The position numbers and the translations under genes were made by a program. Source: Euptelea pleiosperma (Eukaryota > Streptophyta > Magnoliopsida > Ranunculales > Eupteleaceae). Taken from it: a stretch of DNA of 64,000 nucleotides. The stretch spans positions 12,402,248 through 12,466,247 of the forward strand of contig CM068551.1 of assembly GCA_035048495.1 (NCBI GenBank), in the 5' to 3' direction. Shown here in pieces: positions 23,772 to 35,675 of the stretch (the stretch's first letter is position 1; the number at the start of each line of letters is the position of its first letter). The notes under the pieces were generated by a model. That model saw only the letters and a program-made list of their open reading frames with translations, had not been told where the DNA came from and ran no database searches.

Positions 23772-24974
23772 CACCCCATTTTAATCTGAATTAATCGAGA
23801 TATGATCTTCTAAAGTTTAAATGTGATTATTTTTTTACATACAAAATTTGGGATTTTTGGATTTTCCTTAGTATAAGCTTTTGGTTGACTTCTTTTGGGC
23901 TTAGGTAGATTAGACTTGATCTAGATTGACCTTAGTACTAGTTTTGAGGGTATGGTCCTATTGGATGCCCTGTGAGTAGAGGGTGTTCCTACTACACGCC
24001 CTAGTAAGCAAGAAGGGCATTGTGTTCCCTTGGGTGAAAGACGTTAAACCCCTTTTCATTCATATGGTAAGGACATGTGTGAGCTAGTGGGCTATTGGTT
24101 TTGAGAATTGTGGAAAAAGTTCATTTATGCTATTTAGGTTATGTTGGTTTTGAAAAAAATGGTAATTAGCCAGGTTAAATTATCGATGTTGCTCATTTGC
24201 AGTGCATACTCATGTTATTGTATATTCAATATTGGTTGTCGTATTTAGCCACTCATACATGTGGATACATGGATGATGGAGTGTGTCTACTGAGCTTCAT
24301 AGCTCATCCCAACTTACTTGTTTCAGATTTACTCAACGCACACATGCGAAGAACGAAAGTGGATTTAGATAGTTTTTGTTTATTGTTTATTCTTGAGCAG
24401 AAGTTTTTCAATGGATTGTAATAATTTGGTGTAATTTAATGCCTTTTGGTATACATTTGAACCTTCTTTAATGGATTATGAGTTATGGAATGTGGACTTT
24501 GATGCATATTATGTTGTTTTTTCCAATACCTTATAGTAGTGTTTTAAGCATAACTTTTAGCACTTATTTTAGTTGATTCCGAAGCCGTTGGTTTCTTGAC
24601 TGCCATGTTAATGTCCACACTCAAATTCAGACAAAATACCCACCACAAACTTTAGTGCATGTTTGAAGGTTCTATTTTCTACAATTTTCTATAAAACCCT
24701 ATTGTTTGATTTTTTTTTTTTTTTTAGTAAAATCAGTTGATTTTCTAACTTTGGACAAAACCACGAAAGTTTTTCGACATTTTATCTTTTAAATCCCTTT
24801 AGAATCATCTCTTTCTAATAACATAGTGATTTGCTATGAAATATTTGCTCAGCACTATTTCTATAGATTTTTGTCTACAAATTTTTATAATCTAATTTCG
24901 GAGCTTCTAAACTTTTAATTTTTCTACTATAGTGCCTGTGGGCACCATAATTTTCACACGAATCTCAAGGACTG
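23772..24974. other. Intergenic DNA, LTR-like fragments
   Basis: No gene was recognised. The phrase GTGTGTCTACTGAGCTTCAT near 24281 resembles one near 15590 and is of a kind seen in retrotransposon LTRs. Poly-T lies at 24711-24725. Confidence 0.4.
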
Positions 24975-25039
24975 ATGTGCACATATCTCGAGATATGCAT
25001 CCCTCGAGGATATTTCAAAGGGTGCATTATTTCTAAGGT

Positions 25040-25860
25040 ACACTCATCCCGCCAACTCCTGCATCTCATCCCGGGAACTCATCCCGGCAACTCCAACATT
25101 TCATTCCGGGAACTCATCCTGACAACTCCAACACCTCATCCCAAGAACTCATCTTGGCAACTCAAGCATCTCATCCCAGGAACTCATCCCGGCAACTCAA
25201 ACATCTCATCCCGGCAACTCCAACATCTCATCCCGAGAACTCATCCTAGCAACTCCAACATCTCATCCCGAGAACTCATCTTGACAACTCAAGCATCTCA
25301 TCCTGGCAACTCCAGCATCTCATCCCGAGAACTCATCCTGGCAACTCCAACATCTCATCACGGGAACTCATCTTGGCAACTCAAGCATCTCATCCCGGCA
25401 ACTCTAACATCTGATCTCGGAAACTCATCCCGGGCAACTCTAACATCTCATCTCAGAAACTCATCCCGGCAACTCTAGCATCTCATCCCGGGCAACTCTA
25501 ACATCTCATCTCAGAAACTCATCCCGGCAACTCTAGCATCTCATCCCGGGAACTCAACCCGGCAACTCCAAGCATCTCATCCCGACATTGTCGACGGGAT
25601 CGATATTCAACTCATCCCAATAGGTTTAGTTATCATACTTAGCGGGAATGACGTTCAACACATCCCTATAAGGTCAGACGGCCTACTTGACGAGAGTAAC
25701 GGTTATCTCATCCCGACAAGGTCAAATGACACGCTTGACAGGAAGGATATTCAAGCACATCCTGGCAAGATCAAACGGCTTACTTGGAGGGAGTGACATT
25801 TATATCATCTCGACAAGATCAGCAGCATACTTGGTGGGAATGGACTTCTATCCATCCCAA
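25040..25860. repeat. Minisatellite of CTCATCCCGGCAACTC-type units
   Basis: The segment 25040-25590 is built from units of about 35 bp and 23 bp around AACTCATCCCGGCAACTC and CATCTCATCCCGGG. The last part holds a near-perfect 58 bp duplication (about 25432-25547). The segment 25590-25860 has a second, looser repeat of about 60 bp around CATCCCGACAAGGTCAAA. It yields a long open frame by chance, not a gene. Confidence 0.85.
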
Positions 25861-26154
25861 GAAATATACATAATTCTACAAACGAGATAAGTATTCTAAA
25901 CTATAATACCGTTAGTTGCTTACCTATCCAATGAATGTTAGCCACGTGGCGGTTAGTTTGACTATTACGCAGCTCCCACGTTCTCCTATTCAAATATCTG
26001 CCACGAAGAATGCCACTTCAGTCATTTTAGATATAACTGAATAGGGTCAGTTAGGATCTAATAGGAAGAGACAGATTCATAACAGAATCTCTTCAGATCA
26101 TAACTGACTAACAAGGAGTAGACACGTGGAGGTGAGTCACACCAGTTCTGGGGG

Positions 26155-26162
26155 TATAAATA
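26155..26162 (+). promoter_or_regulatory. TATA box in LTR-like segment
   Basis: TATAAATA lies in a GGGGTATAAATACATGACCC context, as in LTR core promoters. A CACGTGGAGGTGAGTCA stretch with a G-box core and an AP1-like site sits about 30 bp upstream. Confidence 0.5.
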
Positions 26163-26430
26163 CATGACCCTCAGAATTGAGAAGGGGATCTTGCTCTCCA
26201 GATCCGGATAGCCTAAACTCTGAAATATTTTACTATTTTCCTAAACACTGTTACAAATCATAAACTGACTTAAGCATCAGAATATTGTCAATAGGTACAA
26301 CCACATCTCATTTGGAGATCATCTTATCATTCGCGAAGAGAAAGCAGTTTCATCCTGAAGCACCAGAGTCGTCCGATCATCATCAAGAAATGAATCGTCT
26401 GACCTCAAAGATTGTGTGGGTTAGATTAGA

Positions 26431-27150
26431 TATTTTTTCCCCACAGTGCCCCTTAGAAAATTTCAATAAATGTGTTTCTCTCTCTTCTTTTTAGATTTGG
26501 GCCATGGGCCCTAAGGAGATATTTTTGGAATTTTCTATATATCAAACACTATGACTATGTCGGTTCTCTATTTCTACACGACATAAATATTTTTGTGTTA
26601 TTTATCATTTTCTAAAAAAATGCCCCACACAATACCTACATTTGATAGTTTCTCTACTTAAATCTTTCAGTATAATTTTTAGATATACGTGGTAGGTTTT
26701 CTAATTCCAAATAAAGAATCCTAAGGATTTTTTACAAGATAGACATGTTTGGTAAACTTTTCAAAAATTAGAAACTTACCCAATTTTTATTATTTTGTTT
26801 GCATATTTTGATTTGGTTATCCTATTTTAATTTGTTGATGTTTATGGTTTTCATTTTGGAATGGATATGGCTTTCAATAATGGGCTTAAACCTAACCATT
26901 GGCATAATTAAGAACTTAGCAATTACATAATCGGACTTCATTATGCTTTATTTCTATTTTAATATTATCTCATCCCTAGGATATATCATGGCTTTGGGTT
27001 GTAGACTACGTGTTAGACAGAGGTGTCACAGGTCGGGTCTAGTAGACTTGGGATTTAAGGACTGGGAGATTAGATCACTTTCCTTTTGGACAACAATCAC
27101 TCTTGTCCCTAATTGATTTTCTCATTTTAGAACCTCAAAAAAGTGACCTT
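26431..27150. other. Intergenic DNA flanking the copia insertion
   Basis: No gene was recognised. The right edge abuts the copia element. Together with 36025 onwards it forms the interrupted host sequence, possibly an older gypsy element. Confidence 0.4.
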
Positions 27151-27155
27151 TCCTA

Positions 27156-28742
27156 TGAAATTTCACCGGTCTGTTCTCTTTAACTCAATATACCTAGAAG
27201 GGGGCTTTATTAGGTATTTAAAATTATTTATACCTATACAATTTTACTGGTCTATGGTAAGGGAATAAAATCGCATGCCTTAGTTGTTTGATAAAAGATT
27301 ATCACAACCGACTCAAATCGAATATACATCCGTGGTATATTTTCTTTTCGTCGTTTGATCTAATCAAGATAGATTGCAGAATACAAACAAACAATCACAC
27401 AAGACAAGAGATTTTTACGTGGAAACCTTAGCCAAGGAAAAACCACGAGACCACGTCCAGACGGAAAGTATCACTAACTAAAAAGTTAAATGAAACAAAG
27501 GTTACTTACGCAGCACTATTGCAAATACAGCTTCCAACCTTAGCCAAGGCCTACTGCCGATGCGTCCACGTCCTCTGAATCAATGCTATGAATCCAAGCG
27601 CGTCTTTTCAGCCAAGAAGCCCTGTTTGCTTGTTCAGTTTGGTACACCCCAAACCTACCGTCGATCGGCTCCTCCGATCTTAATTCTCAATACTCCCGCC
27701 TTTGCAGAAGGTGAAGGATTCAGTACACCCTGAACCCTAGGTTGCTCAAATGGTGTTGAGTCACACTGGTACACTTAGGCTACTAGGTCGAATATAGAAG
27801 TGGAGACCTAAGCTGAGGAAAGGATCAAGCTCTTGGCTTTGATCGAGAAGAGAACAAGCTCACAAGATGTGAATGGAAAATAAGCTTCTTGCTCTTCGAA
27901 TGGATACTCTAATAAATAAAACCTTCTCTTCTATTTCTTGAAGATTGAGTCACTTTGTGTCTCTGTGTGTATTTAGAGAAGGCATAGAAGGGTTGTATTT
28001 ATAAAATTCTAAGACCCTGAGTCGTGCAGATCGTGGGATAATGAAACTAAGAATTTCGGATCTGAGAAGGACCAATTCTGTGCATGGTCCAATCGATTGT
28101 ACACTGGGTCCAATAGAATGGGCCATGTCCAATCGATTGGGAATAAGTGTCCAATCGATTGAGTTCAATAAGATTTCTGTTCCGAAGGCACCAATCGATT
28201 ACACAGGGTTCTCCAATCGATTTGACTCAGATAAGTTTCTTTCCGAAGGCTTCAATCGATTTCATAGAGTCTCCAATCGATTTGACTCAAATAAGTTTGT
28301 CCCGAAGACTCCAATCGATTTCACAGAGTCTCCGATCGATTGGACTGAAATAAGTTTCTGCCTCGTAGCTTCCAATCGATTACACAGAATCTCTAATCGA
28401 TTGGTCTATGTCCAATCGATTGGGGATAAGTGTCCAATCGATTAGACTATCCCATTAGTCAATTTAATTGCCTTAGACTCGGGTCAGTCTAATGACTAAG
28501 TTTGACCATTATATTTTGTTCATTTTAACCAACTCCTATGGCCACTAAGTCACTTACCTTCCTAATCGAGCGTACACGATCGTTAACTGACAAATCGACA
28601 GTTACTCGGATGACTCCTATCGTCAATCGTCTGATTCTTGCTGTCTTTGTCTTTTAGTCTTTACGTAATTGGCGAAGTATGCGTACCACGACATCTCCAC
28701 ACTATACTTGTGCTCGTAGCAAATATAAAAATATTCCTTACA
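27156..28742 (-). repeat. 3' LTR of the copia-type element (1587 bp)
   Basis: On the minus strand it starts TGTAAGGAATATTTTTAT and ends ACCGGTGAAATTTCA. It matches 31666-32168 plus 34889-36019 with scattered differences. A palindrome array lies at 28088-28445. Confidence 0.9.
28088..28445. repeat. Array of AATCGATT palindromes in the 3' LTR
   Basis: Twelve exact AATCGATT octamers occur in about 360 bp, most inside CCAATCGATT and some as the 12 bp palindrome CCAATCGATTGG. Spacing alternates, and AAATAAGTTTCTG and CCGAAGGC phrases recur. It gives rise to chance open frames. Confidence 0.9.
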
Positions 28743-28754
28743 ATCTCCCCCTTT
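28743..28754 (-). other. Polypurine tract
   Basis: On the minus strand AAAGGGGGAGAT directly precedes the TG of the 3' LTR, the normal site of plus-strand priming. Confidence 0.8.
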
Positions 28755-30616
28755 GGCAATTCCGTGACAAAAAATATTTAATCATATAGGAGGTAAAAAA
28801 TAGAAAATACATTCCCACCTTCTTACATGATTCACTAACTATCTCACACTCTCTCGGAGATAATCGAAGAGATATAATGGAATGGTTTTTGATCTGTTCC
28901 CTGCACATTCTACCAACAATACATATCATGTAATATCATCGGCAATCAGTAAATCATTAAAATGCAGTGAGTTAATTATGCACATCACAAGTAGAGAAAT
29001 TGAAAATAAAAAACTTTTCTCCCCCTAAATTTCTCTCCCCTATCTCATGCATCAACTTATTTTTACCGCTATGATTTTCTCTCCCCCTTTTTGTCACAGA
29101 TTGACAAAGGTACAGAAATATAAGCAAATAACAAGCATGTAATGAATATCATCATGAAGAACAAGCGCATCAGTGTAACATGATAACAAGTATAAAGTCT
29201 AAAAGATAGGCATGACGCATAGTCTAAATACATCAATGGTTTAAATTTCAGTGAAACCATTTAACCAATCATAAATCTTTTTCAAATGAATTTTAAATTT
29301 TTAGATCATCTCTGAAAAGATTTACAACTCAGAGAACTCAAATCAGATCAATCTGGAAGAGGTCAAATCTGAAGTGTGCAAAAATAATGAAAAGTCAAGT
29401 TAAATGCAATACAATGCATAATGAGTTTCAATGTGATTGGCACTAACAAATATCAAACCTAGGATTTTAGACTTAACTACTCAGTTTAATCTTGAATAGT
29501 TCAATTGCAGTCAATCTAGGCCATTTATCAGAGCCAGTCAGTCAAACTAGTACATTTTAGTTGAATTTTCAATTTCGTTCACTTCGGTGTACTGTGATCT
29601 GACTATCCACTCCTTAGGGTACAAGACAGATGTTAGTAAAAAATCTGGAAGTATCATGTATCCAATCATGAAATCCTCATTAGAGCTAATAGGTTCTCAC
29701 TTAACTCTCTATTTTCAAGTGTATTTGCCAATGTGATTTCACATTACTTTTGTAGCAAACATGGCTATTTTTTACTCACTTATTTTACTAGAATTTCATT
29801 TTTCAAGTTCTCATCTTTTGACACTTGGTCTGTTTGGTAGCTTTCACGCTCGGTCGGTATGGTATCCTCTACAATATTAAGTAATCAGATTTTAATATAG
29901 ATCGAAGCCATACAGATTTTACCATGTCCACTTGAGGTAGCTCTTTCCATAGAAAACTATCACACAGGGAGGCCAATAGTCGATTATATTATAGTTTCGA
30001 AATCAATTGAAAGCAGAACACAACTAATTTGAAGTCATGAAAAGTAGAAGTTTATTCCTAATTCCCATAGAATACTAGATTTATTACCTCAATCAAATCC
30101 AGTCACAACTAGTGTCAGTCAATGTGCATGTGAATAACAAGTTAAAACTTATGAACAACTACTAATTGAGAATCAGTAAAAAAGACTAATCTTCTAAATA
30201 TTCTAGAGTTTTCTACAATAATCTAGTCTCAATTTACCTTGTGTCAAGTCATGGTTCTAAAATTTTTTAGAATTAATGCCCATCATGTTAAAATCAATTA
30301 TGCAATGCACAACTCCAAAATAAACTCCTAACAAGACACAAAATAATTTTTTGATTTTTGAATTTTCTATTTTTGTTTTTGAATAGATGAACTCAAAATA
30401 ATGTAAATAAGCAAATATCTAAAATAAATAGAAAACTATGAAGAAAATAAAATCCTAAAACAAAACTACACACCCAACTCACAAAAGATATACAATCATA
30501 AAATAGAGAAGAATGTAAAAAATCACAATTATTCAATCAATGGGACAAGTGCCACTAGACTTCATAAGGAATTCATTCCAAATAGAATCTAGATATATCG
30601 GTCCATCATTTCTCAC
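28755..30616. other. Non-coding interior of the copia-type element
   Basis: No frame with integrase, reverse transcriptase or RNase H features was recognised on either strand. It probably represents pol loss or replacement. Confidence 0.6.
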
Positions 30617-31636
30617 TCATATGGTCTTATACCTTGTAGGTAGGTTCTTTTTCTTTGCCATTTGTTTAGACGGTGAATGAGGATCGACATTTCTCTTTTT
30701 ATTTCTCCTCTTATTCTGAGCTCTTTGAGTTTGGGTGCCCTTGAGTTTCATAAGGTTTGCAATCTCTCTTCTCAAGACATCCGACTTTTGATGCAAGGCT
30801 ATCATTTTATGAAGTAGATCTCCTTGGTTCCCATATGATTTTCTCTTGAGAAGAACTATGATATCTCTCCTCTTTTGGAAGCAATTTTTACTCAGGTGAC
30901 CTTTATCCCTACAATAATTACAAACATGCACATGTATAACTGGTCTGGGTCTAGGTTGATCAACCTGTGGTGTGGAAGGAACTTTGGCTTTTACAAATTT
31001 AGTTTCTGAAGACGACAAGGTATTAACATTATCAACATATCAAATTCCTCGTTTGTCTCCATATCTTTGTCCCACACTTAGAATCTCATTTAATTTCTCA
31101 GTGCTTTGAGAAATATAGGGCAAGTCATTTTTCAGTTGAACTAGATCAAGTTCAAGTGACTTCCTCTTCTCTAGACATTCATGATAATCAGTTTCAAGAA
31201 ATTTAACTTTGTCTTGGAGGCTAGCTTTCTCTTTTTCATGCTGTCTAAAAATAGTTTCACATTTTTCATGCTCACTTTCAAAAGACCTTTTAGCATACGT
31301 ACAAGTTTGGAACTCGCATTCCAAGATTTTATTTCTTTCTTGAAGAGATTTCTTCTCTTCCCTAAGCTGATCAACTAGCACAGATAATTCATTATTATCT
31401 AGTTTACAAGCAAAATTTTCAGAGTCAAAAAATTCAACTCTGTTAGTCAATTTCTTATTTGCTTTGGTCAGTCTAAAGCTTTCTTTATATAGCTTTTGAT
31501 AAGCAGTATAAAAATCACATTGATCTTCACTGTCTGAGTCACTATGACTATTCACAGTGAACCCCTCTTTCGGCATCTTTATTAATGAAAAGAATGAACT
31601 GGTTTTGTATGAATCTAAATTCAGGTGATTAAACAT
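30617..31636 (-). pseudogene. Gag-like protein of the copia-type element, one internal stop
   Basis: A single frame runs from 31636 to 30617 with one TGA at 31039-31037. The first part (31636-31040) has a Ser/Asp/Glu-rich start, then a long Glu/Lys-rich predicted coiled coil and a conserved-looking YGDKRGI block. The second part has a zinc knuckle, CNYCRDKGHLSKNC, followed by a basic tail. This matches the C-terminal part of gag in SIRE-like copia elements. The usual N-terminal UBN2-type gag domain is not seen. As a retroelement gag it would form particles; with the stop it is unlikely to be functional. Confidence 0.75.
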
Positions 31637-31649
31637 TTTATAGAATAAC

Positions 31650-31665
31650 CCGCTCTGATACCAAT
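31650..31665 (-). other. Primer-binding site (initiator Met tRNA type)
   Basis: On the minus strand TTGGTATCAGAGCGGG follows the CA of the 5' LTR with one spacer base. TGGTATCAGAGC complements the 3' end of initiator methionine tRNA. Confidence 0.85.
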
Positions 31666-33141
31666 TGAAATTTCACCGGTCCGTTCTCTTTAACTCAATA
31701 TACCTAGAAGGGGGGTTTATTAGATATTTAAAATTATTTATACCTACACAGTTTTACTGGTCTATGGTAAGAGAATAAAATCGCAGCCTTAATTGTTTGA
31801 TAAAAGATTATCACAACTGACTCAAATCGAATATACCTCCGTGGTATATTTTCTTTTCGTTGTTTGATCTAATCAAAGATAGATTGCGAAATACAAACAA
31901 ACAATCACACAAGACAAGAGATTTTTACGTGGAAATCTTAGCCAAGGAAAAACCACAAGACCACGTCCAGACGAAAAGTATCACTAACTGAAAAGTTAAA
32001 CGAAACAAAGGTTACCTACGCAGCACCGTTGCAAATACAACTTCCAACCTTAGCCAAGGCCTACTGCCGATGCGTCCACGTCCTCTGAATCAACGCTACG
32101 AATCCACGCGCGCCCTTCCAACCAAGAAGCCTTGTCCACTTGTTCAGTTTGGTCCACCCCAAACCTACTAATATTCGCTCAAAAGTGCTTATTTTAAGCA
32201 ATTATCCTTTTAGCGTTATTGCATTCTCCTACGTAAAATGCTCTAGTTATCTACTTTTCTACGTAATAGTCTCTTCTGTTGCGTAGAACACACTTTTCTG
32301 GACGAAATGGTATATTTGCATGCATTAAACATATTTTCGGAAGTCTAGATATTAAGCCATTCTGATAAAGTCTCATTACGCGCTTCTTCTGTCACAGGAA
32401 ACCCCGATGGGACGATTCTCAAGACTTGTGGGCCCAAATCGATCATGAAAGCCCATTATCAAAGCTTAAAGAGCCCACATGCTATGACTAGAAGATATGG
32501 GCCAAATATGGGCTGAATAAGAGGACCAAAAAGCCGGCCCAAATAACGAAGAGAGCAGGAGAGCCAATGACCAAGAGACGGACCAAAGTGTTTAAAGCCA
32601 CATGAGTCAGCAAAGAATGATAGTCGACTCTACTGGAGAAGCGTGAGGATGGTCATAGTGAAGACCAGGGTTCCAGATCCTCCGCTAGTGCTTTTCTCTC
32701 TATTTTCTGATACTTTCTCTCTCATCTCTCCTTATTCTATCTCTCTCTTCATCTCTCGGTCCTCGAATCTACTGACCTAACCCCAGAACTCCTGCCCATC
32801 AGCTCTATCTCATCTCCCTTAGCTTTCTGACCGTTGGATCTTCCATCGGACCATTGGATCTTCAATCGGACCGTTGGATCTCTCTAGATCCGTCGATCTG
32901 CCAATCTGGGTCCCAATCAAGTCACCATCCATTCGATCGCCATCAGACCGTCTGTCACATAATCTTATGAGACAATGGACATCATAAATCCATGTGGGCC
33001 AGTAGCCGGGCCCATCATAATCGACCCGTTGTCCGACCAGTTAGTGGACCCCGTGAATTTCCAAAGAATTTTAATTAAATTTCAAAAAATGGGGGGTCCA
33101 CTAATTGGGGAGATTCCCCATAGAAAAGTAGATTTTTACTT

Positions 33142-33205
<64 letters not shown>
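33142..33205. repeat. Poly-A plus (TA)n microsatellite
   Basis: A run of about 17 A is followed by about 23 TA units. Confidence 0.9.
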
Positions 33206-33209
<4 letters not shown>

Positions 33210-33394
33210 TTTCAAAAATACCCTATTTCCATTAAAGGAAATAGGGAGCTTTATAAGAGGAGGGAGAAGGGTTCGTTCGAACCCTAATCCCCCTCCAATC
33301 TTCTCCTCTCCTTCCCCCTATCCTTTCCCTTCTTCCCCGCGATTTCCTTCTCCTCTTCTTCCTCTTTTCTTCTTCGTCTCCTTTACCATTCTTC

Positions 33395-33423
33395 GCCGGA
33401 GTTGCAGGTTTGCAACTCCGGCC
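33395..33423. repeat. Perfect hairpin CCGGAGTTGCA / TGCAACTCCGG
   Basis: The stem is 11-12 bp with a short GGTT loop region. A second hairpin with the same stem and AACC loop is at 34340-34365. A partial copy lies at about 33577-33598. All lie in the probable leader of the nested LTR. Confidence 0.85.
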
Positions 33424-33560
33424 GTCCTTCTTCCTTCTTCTCTTCTCTTTCTTCTCTTCCTTCTCTTCTTTCCTCTTCCTCTCTTCCCTTTCTTCTTTCT
33501 TCTTCTCCTTCTCCTTCTCGTCTTCTTCTTCTTCTTCTTCTTCTTCTTCTTTTCGTCCTT
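33420..33560. repeat. (TTC)n-rich pyrimidine tract
   Basis: Nearly uninterrupted CT-rich DNA on the plus strand includes a pure (TTC) run at about 33519-33550. It generates overlapping low-complexity open frames on both strands. Confidence 0.9.
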
Positions 33561-34339
33561 CATCTTTTCGTCCGGCCGAAGTTGCAGAACTCCGGCCGTC
33601 TCCGCCTTCTTCTTCCTCCTTCCTTCCAGCAGCTCCTGTACCACCTTCTTCCGCCAGCAAATCTCCACTCCACCGTCTTTCGCCGTTGCTGCACCACGAA
33701 GCAGCACACAACAACAGCAACGTCGGAACTCTATTCCAAACTCCGGCGGACTGTAACTCATCTTCTCCACCTTTTCCTCCCACCTACAATTCACGTAGGT
33801 TGCTCTCCTGTAGATTTTATCCACGTTCTGCAAATTGCAGGTTTCCACGCCTCTTCTATCTCCCTCTTCATCTACACCACACAGCACCACCTCCGGCCAC
33901 CACCGTTGACGCTGGAGCAACACATTGCCGCCTCCTCCTTCTTTTCACCACCCCTCATCCTACCTGCTGGTCACCTACTGCACTACTACCACATCAATCA
34001 TGGCTGTTCCATCCACTTGAACCACAACACCCACGTATTCTCCTCCGATCCTTCACGTGTGGCAATACACCACTACGTGGTGTAATCAACCCACTACCAG
34101 CCTGCCACGACGTCAAGGCAAACCCACGATCAGCATCCTTGCAACCTTGCACGTATTCCGCCTGTGAGCACCGCCTCTTCCACCTTCAATTTGCAGGTAT
34201 TTGTGAGATAAAAAAAAAAAGAAAAAAAAAATGAACCAAAAGAAAAGGGGAAGAGAAGAGAATTGGTGATTCATCCTTCATGCAAGCCACGCCTCCACCA
34301 TTTGATCTTCTTCGCTGCCATGCACCACAACTCCATTGA

Positions 34340-34365
34340 CCGGAGTTGCAAACCTGCAACTCCGG
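34340..34365. repeat. Second CCGGAGTTGCA hairpin
   Basis: It has the same 11 bp stem as 33396-33422 but with loop AACC, the complement of the first loop, so the whole unit is inverted relative to the first. Confidence 0.85.
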
Positions 34366-35316
34366 CAATCTTCATGACCACATCTCTTGCGGTGCTACCC
34401 ACCAAGATCCTCCTTGTTTCTCTTGCTGCCCCATGTCTTGGCTGTGCACCCGATCATTGGTAAGTCTAAGGTATTGTTTCTTTCTCTCTATTCTCTTTTT
34501 CATTTTTACTTTTCATTTTCTCTCTCTAGATTTCTTCTTTCTCTCTCTATATGTCCTCTCTCTCTAGATCTCTCTAGTTCTCTCTTTCTCTCTCTAAGTT
34601 TATTTTTTTTTAACGCTTTATAATTTAGTTATTTTTACTTGATTGTAAGAGACATGTTCGAATGAATGAAGTTGATTTGAATAAAATTGTGTTCCATTTT
34701 CAAGAAATTTTCTGTCATTTTATGTTCTTATTCGCGCTAATCAGACTAATCCCGAGTGCGGATCGACATCCGACACGAATCCCTATACAAAAGCTCATAT
34801 TTTGCAGGATTAAAATTCGGATCAAATTACAAATGTGTTGAAGTTAGGGTCGTTCTCTCAACGACGGGAAAATCCTACTTTCACCTACCGTCGATCGGCT
34901 CCTCCGATCTTAATTCTCAACACTCCCGCTTTTGCAAAAGGTGAAGGATTCAGTACACCCTGAACCCTAGGTTGCTCAAATGGTGTTGAGTCACACTAGT
35001 ACACTCAGGATACTAGGTCGAATATAGAAGTGGAAGACCTAAGCTAAGGAAATGATCAAGCGCTTAGCTTTGATCAAGAAGAGAACAAGCTCACAAGATG
35101 TGAATGGAAAATAAGCTTCTAGCTCTTCGAATAGACACTCTAATAAATAAAACCTTCTCTTCTCTCTCTTGAAGATTGAGTCACTCTATGTCTCTGTGTG
35201 TATTTAGAAAAGGCATAGAAGGGTTGTATTTATAGAATTCTAAGACCCTGAGTCGTGCAAATCGTGAGATAATGAAACAAAGAATTTCATATCTGAGAAG
35301 GACTAATTCTGTGCAT

Positions 35317-35675
35317 GGTCCAATCGATTGTACACTGGGTCCAATCAATTGGGCCATGTCCAATCGATTGAGAATAAGTGTCCAATCGATTGGGCTCAAT
35401 AATATTTTTGTTCCGAAGGCACCAATCGATTACACAGGTTCTTCAATCGATTTGACTCAAATAAGTTTCTGTCCCGAAGGCTTCAATCGATTTCACAATC
35501 TCCAATCGATTTGACTCAAATAAGTTTCTGTCCCGAAGACTCCAATCGATTTCACGTAGTCTCCAATCGATTGGGCTGAAATAAGTTTCTGCCTCGTAGC
35601 TTCCAATAGATTACACAAAGTCTCCAATCGATTGGTCTATGTCCAATCGATTGAGGATAAGTGTCCAATCGATTG
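35317..35675. repeat. Array of AATCGATT palindromes in the 5' LTR
   Basis: Twelve exact AATCGATT octamers match the array at 28088-28445. The individual palindromes lost by mutation differ between the two LTRs. Confidence 0.9.

Larger units (their letters stand above)
24975..26430 (+). mobile_element. LTR-like segment with minisatellite and promoter
   Basis: The segment combines a minisatellite (25040-25860), a TATA box (26155) and a leader-like stretch ending near the pyrimidine tract at 26433. The layout resembles U3-R-U5 of a plant LTR. No paired LTR or target duplication was found, so the limits are approximate. Confidence 0.4.
32164..34888. mobile_element. Probable solo LTR (2.7 kb) nested in the copia 5' LTR
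   Basis: The insert is 32169-34883, flanked by CCTAC at 32164-32168 and 34884-34888. The empty site is preserved in the 3' LTR, which proves an insertion. It begins TAATATTCG (TG changed to TA is possible) and ends CTTTCA. A TTTATAAGAGGAGGG motif at 33250 looks like a plus-strand core promoter. It is followed by an AACCCTAATCCCCC leader and pyrimidine-rich DNA. No gag or pol was seen, so a solo LTR of a long-LTR gypsy family is the best guess. Confidence 0.75.

Noticed and set aside
24975..25478. 167-codon open frame over the minisatellite
   Set aside because: It is translated repeat units with no domain; the frame is open because unit length avoids stops.
25040..25590. CRISPR-like array
   Set aside because: Repeats are head-to-tail without unique spacers, and the DNA is plant nuclear.
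28041..28445. 134-codon frame and its counterparts near 35272
   Set aside because: It lies entirely in the LTR palindrome array, and both LTRs give different broken frames.
33232..34234. Long overlapping frames on both strands (up to 274 codons)
   Set aside because: They are low-complexity Ser/Leu or Lys/Glu translation of a CT-rich leader, open in several frames at once.
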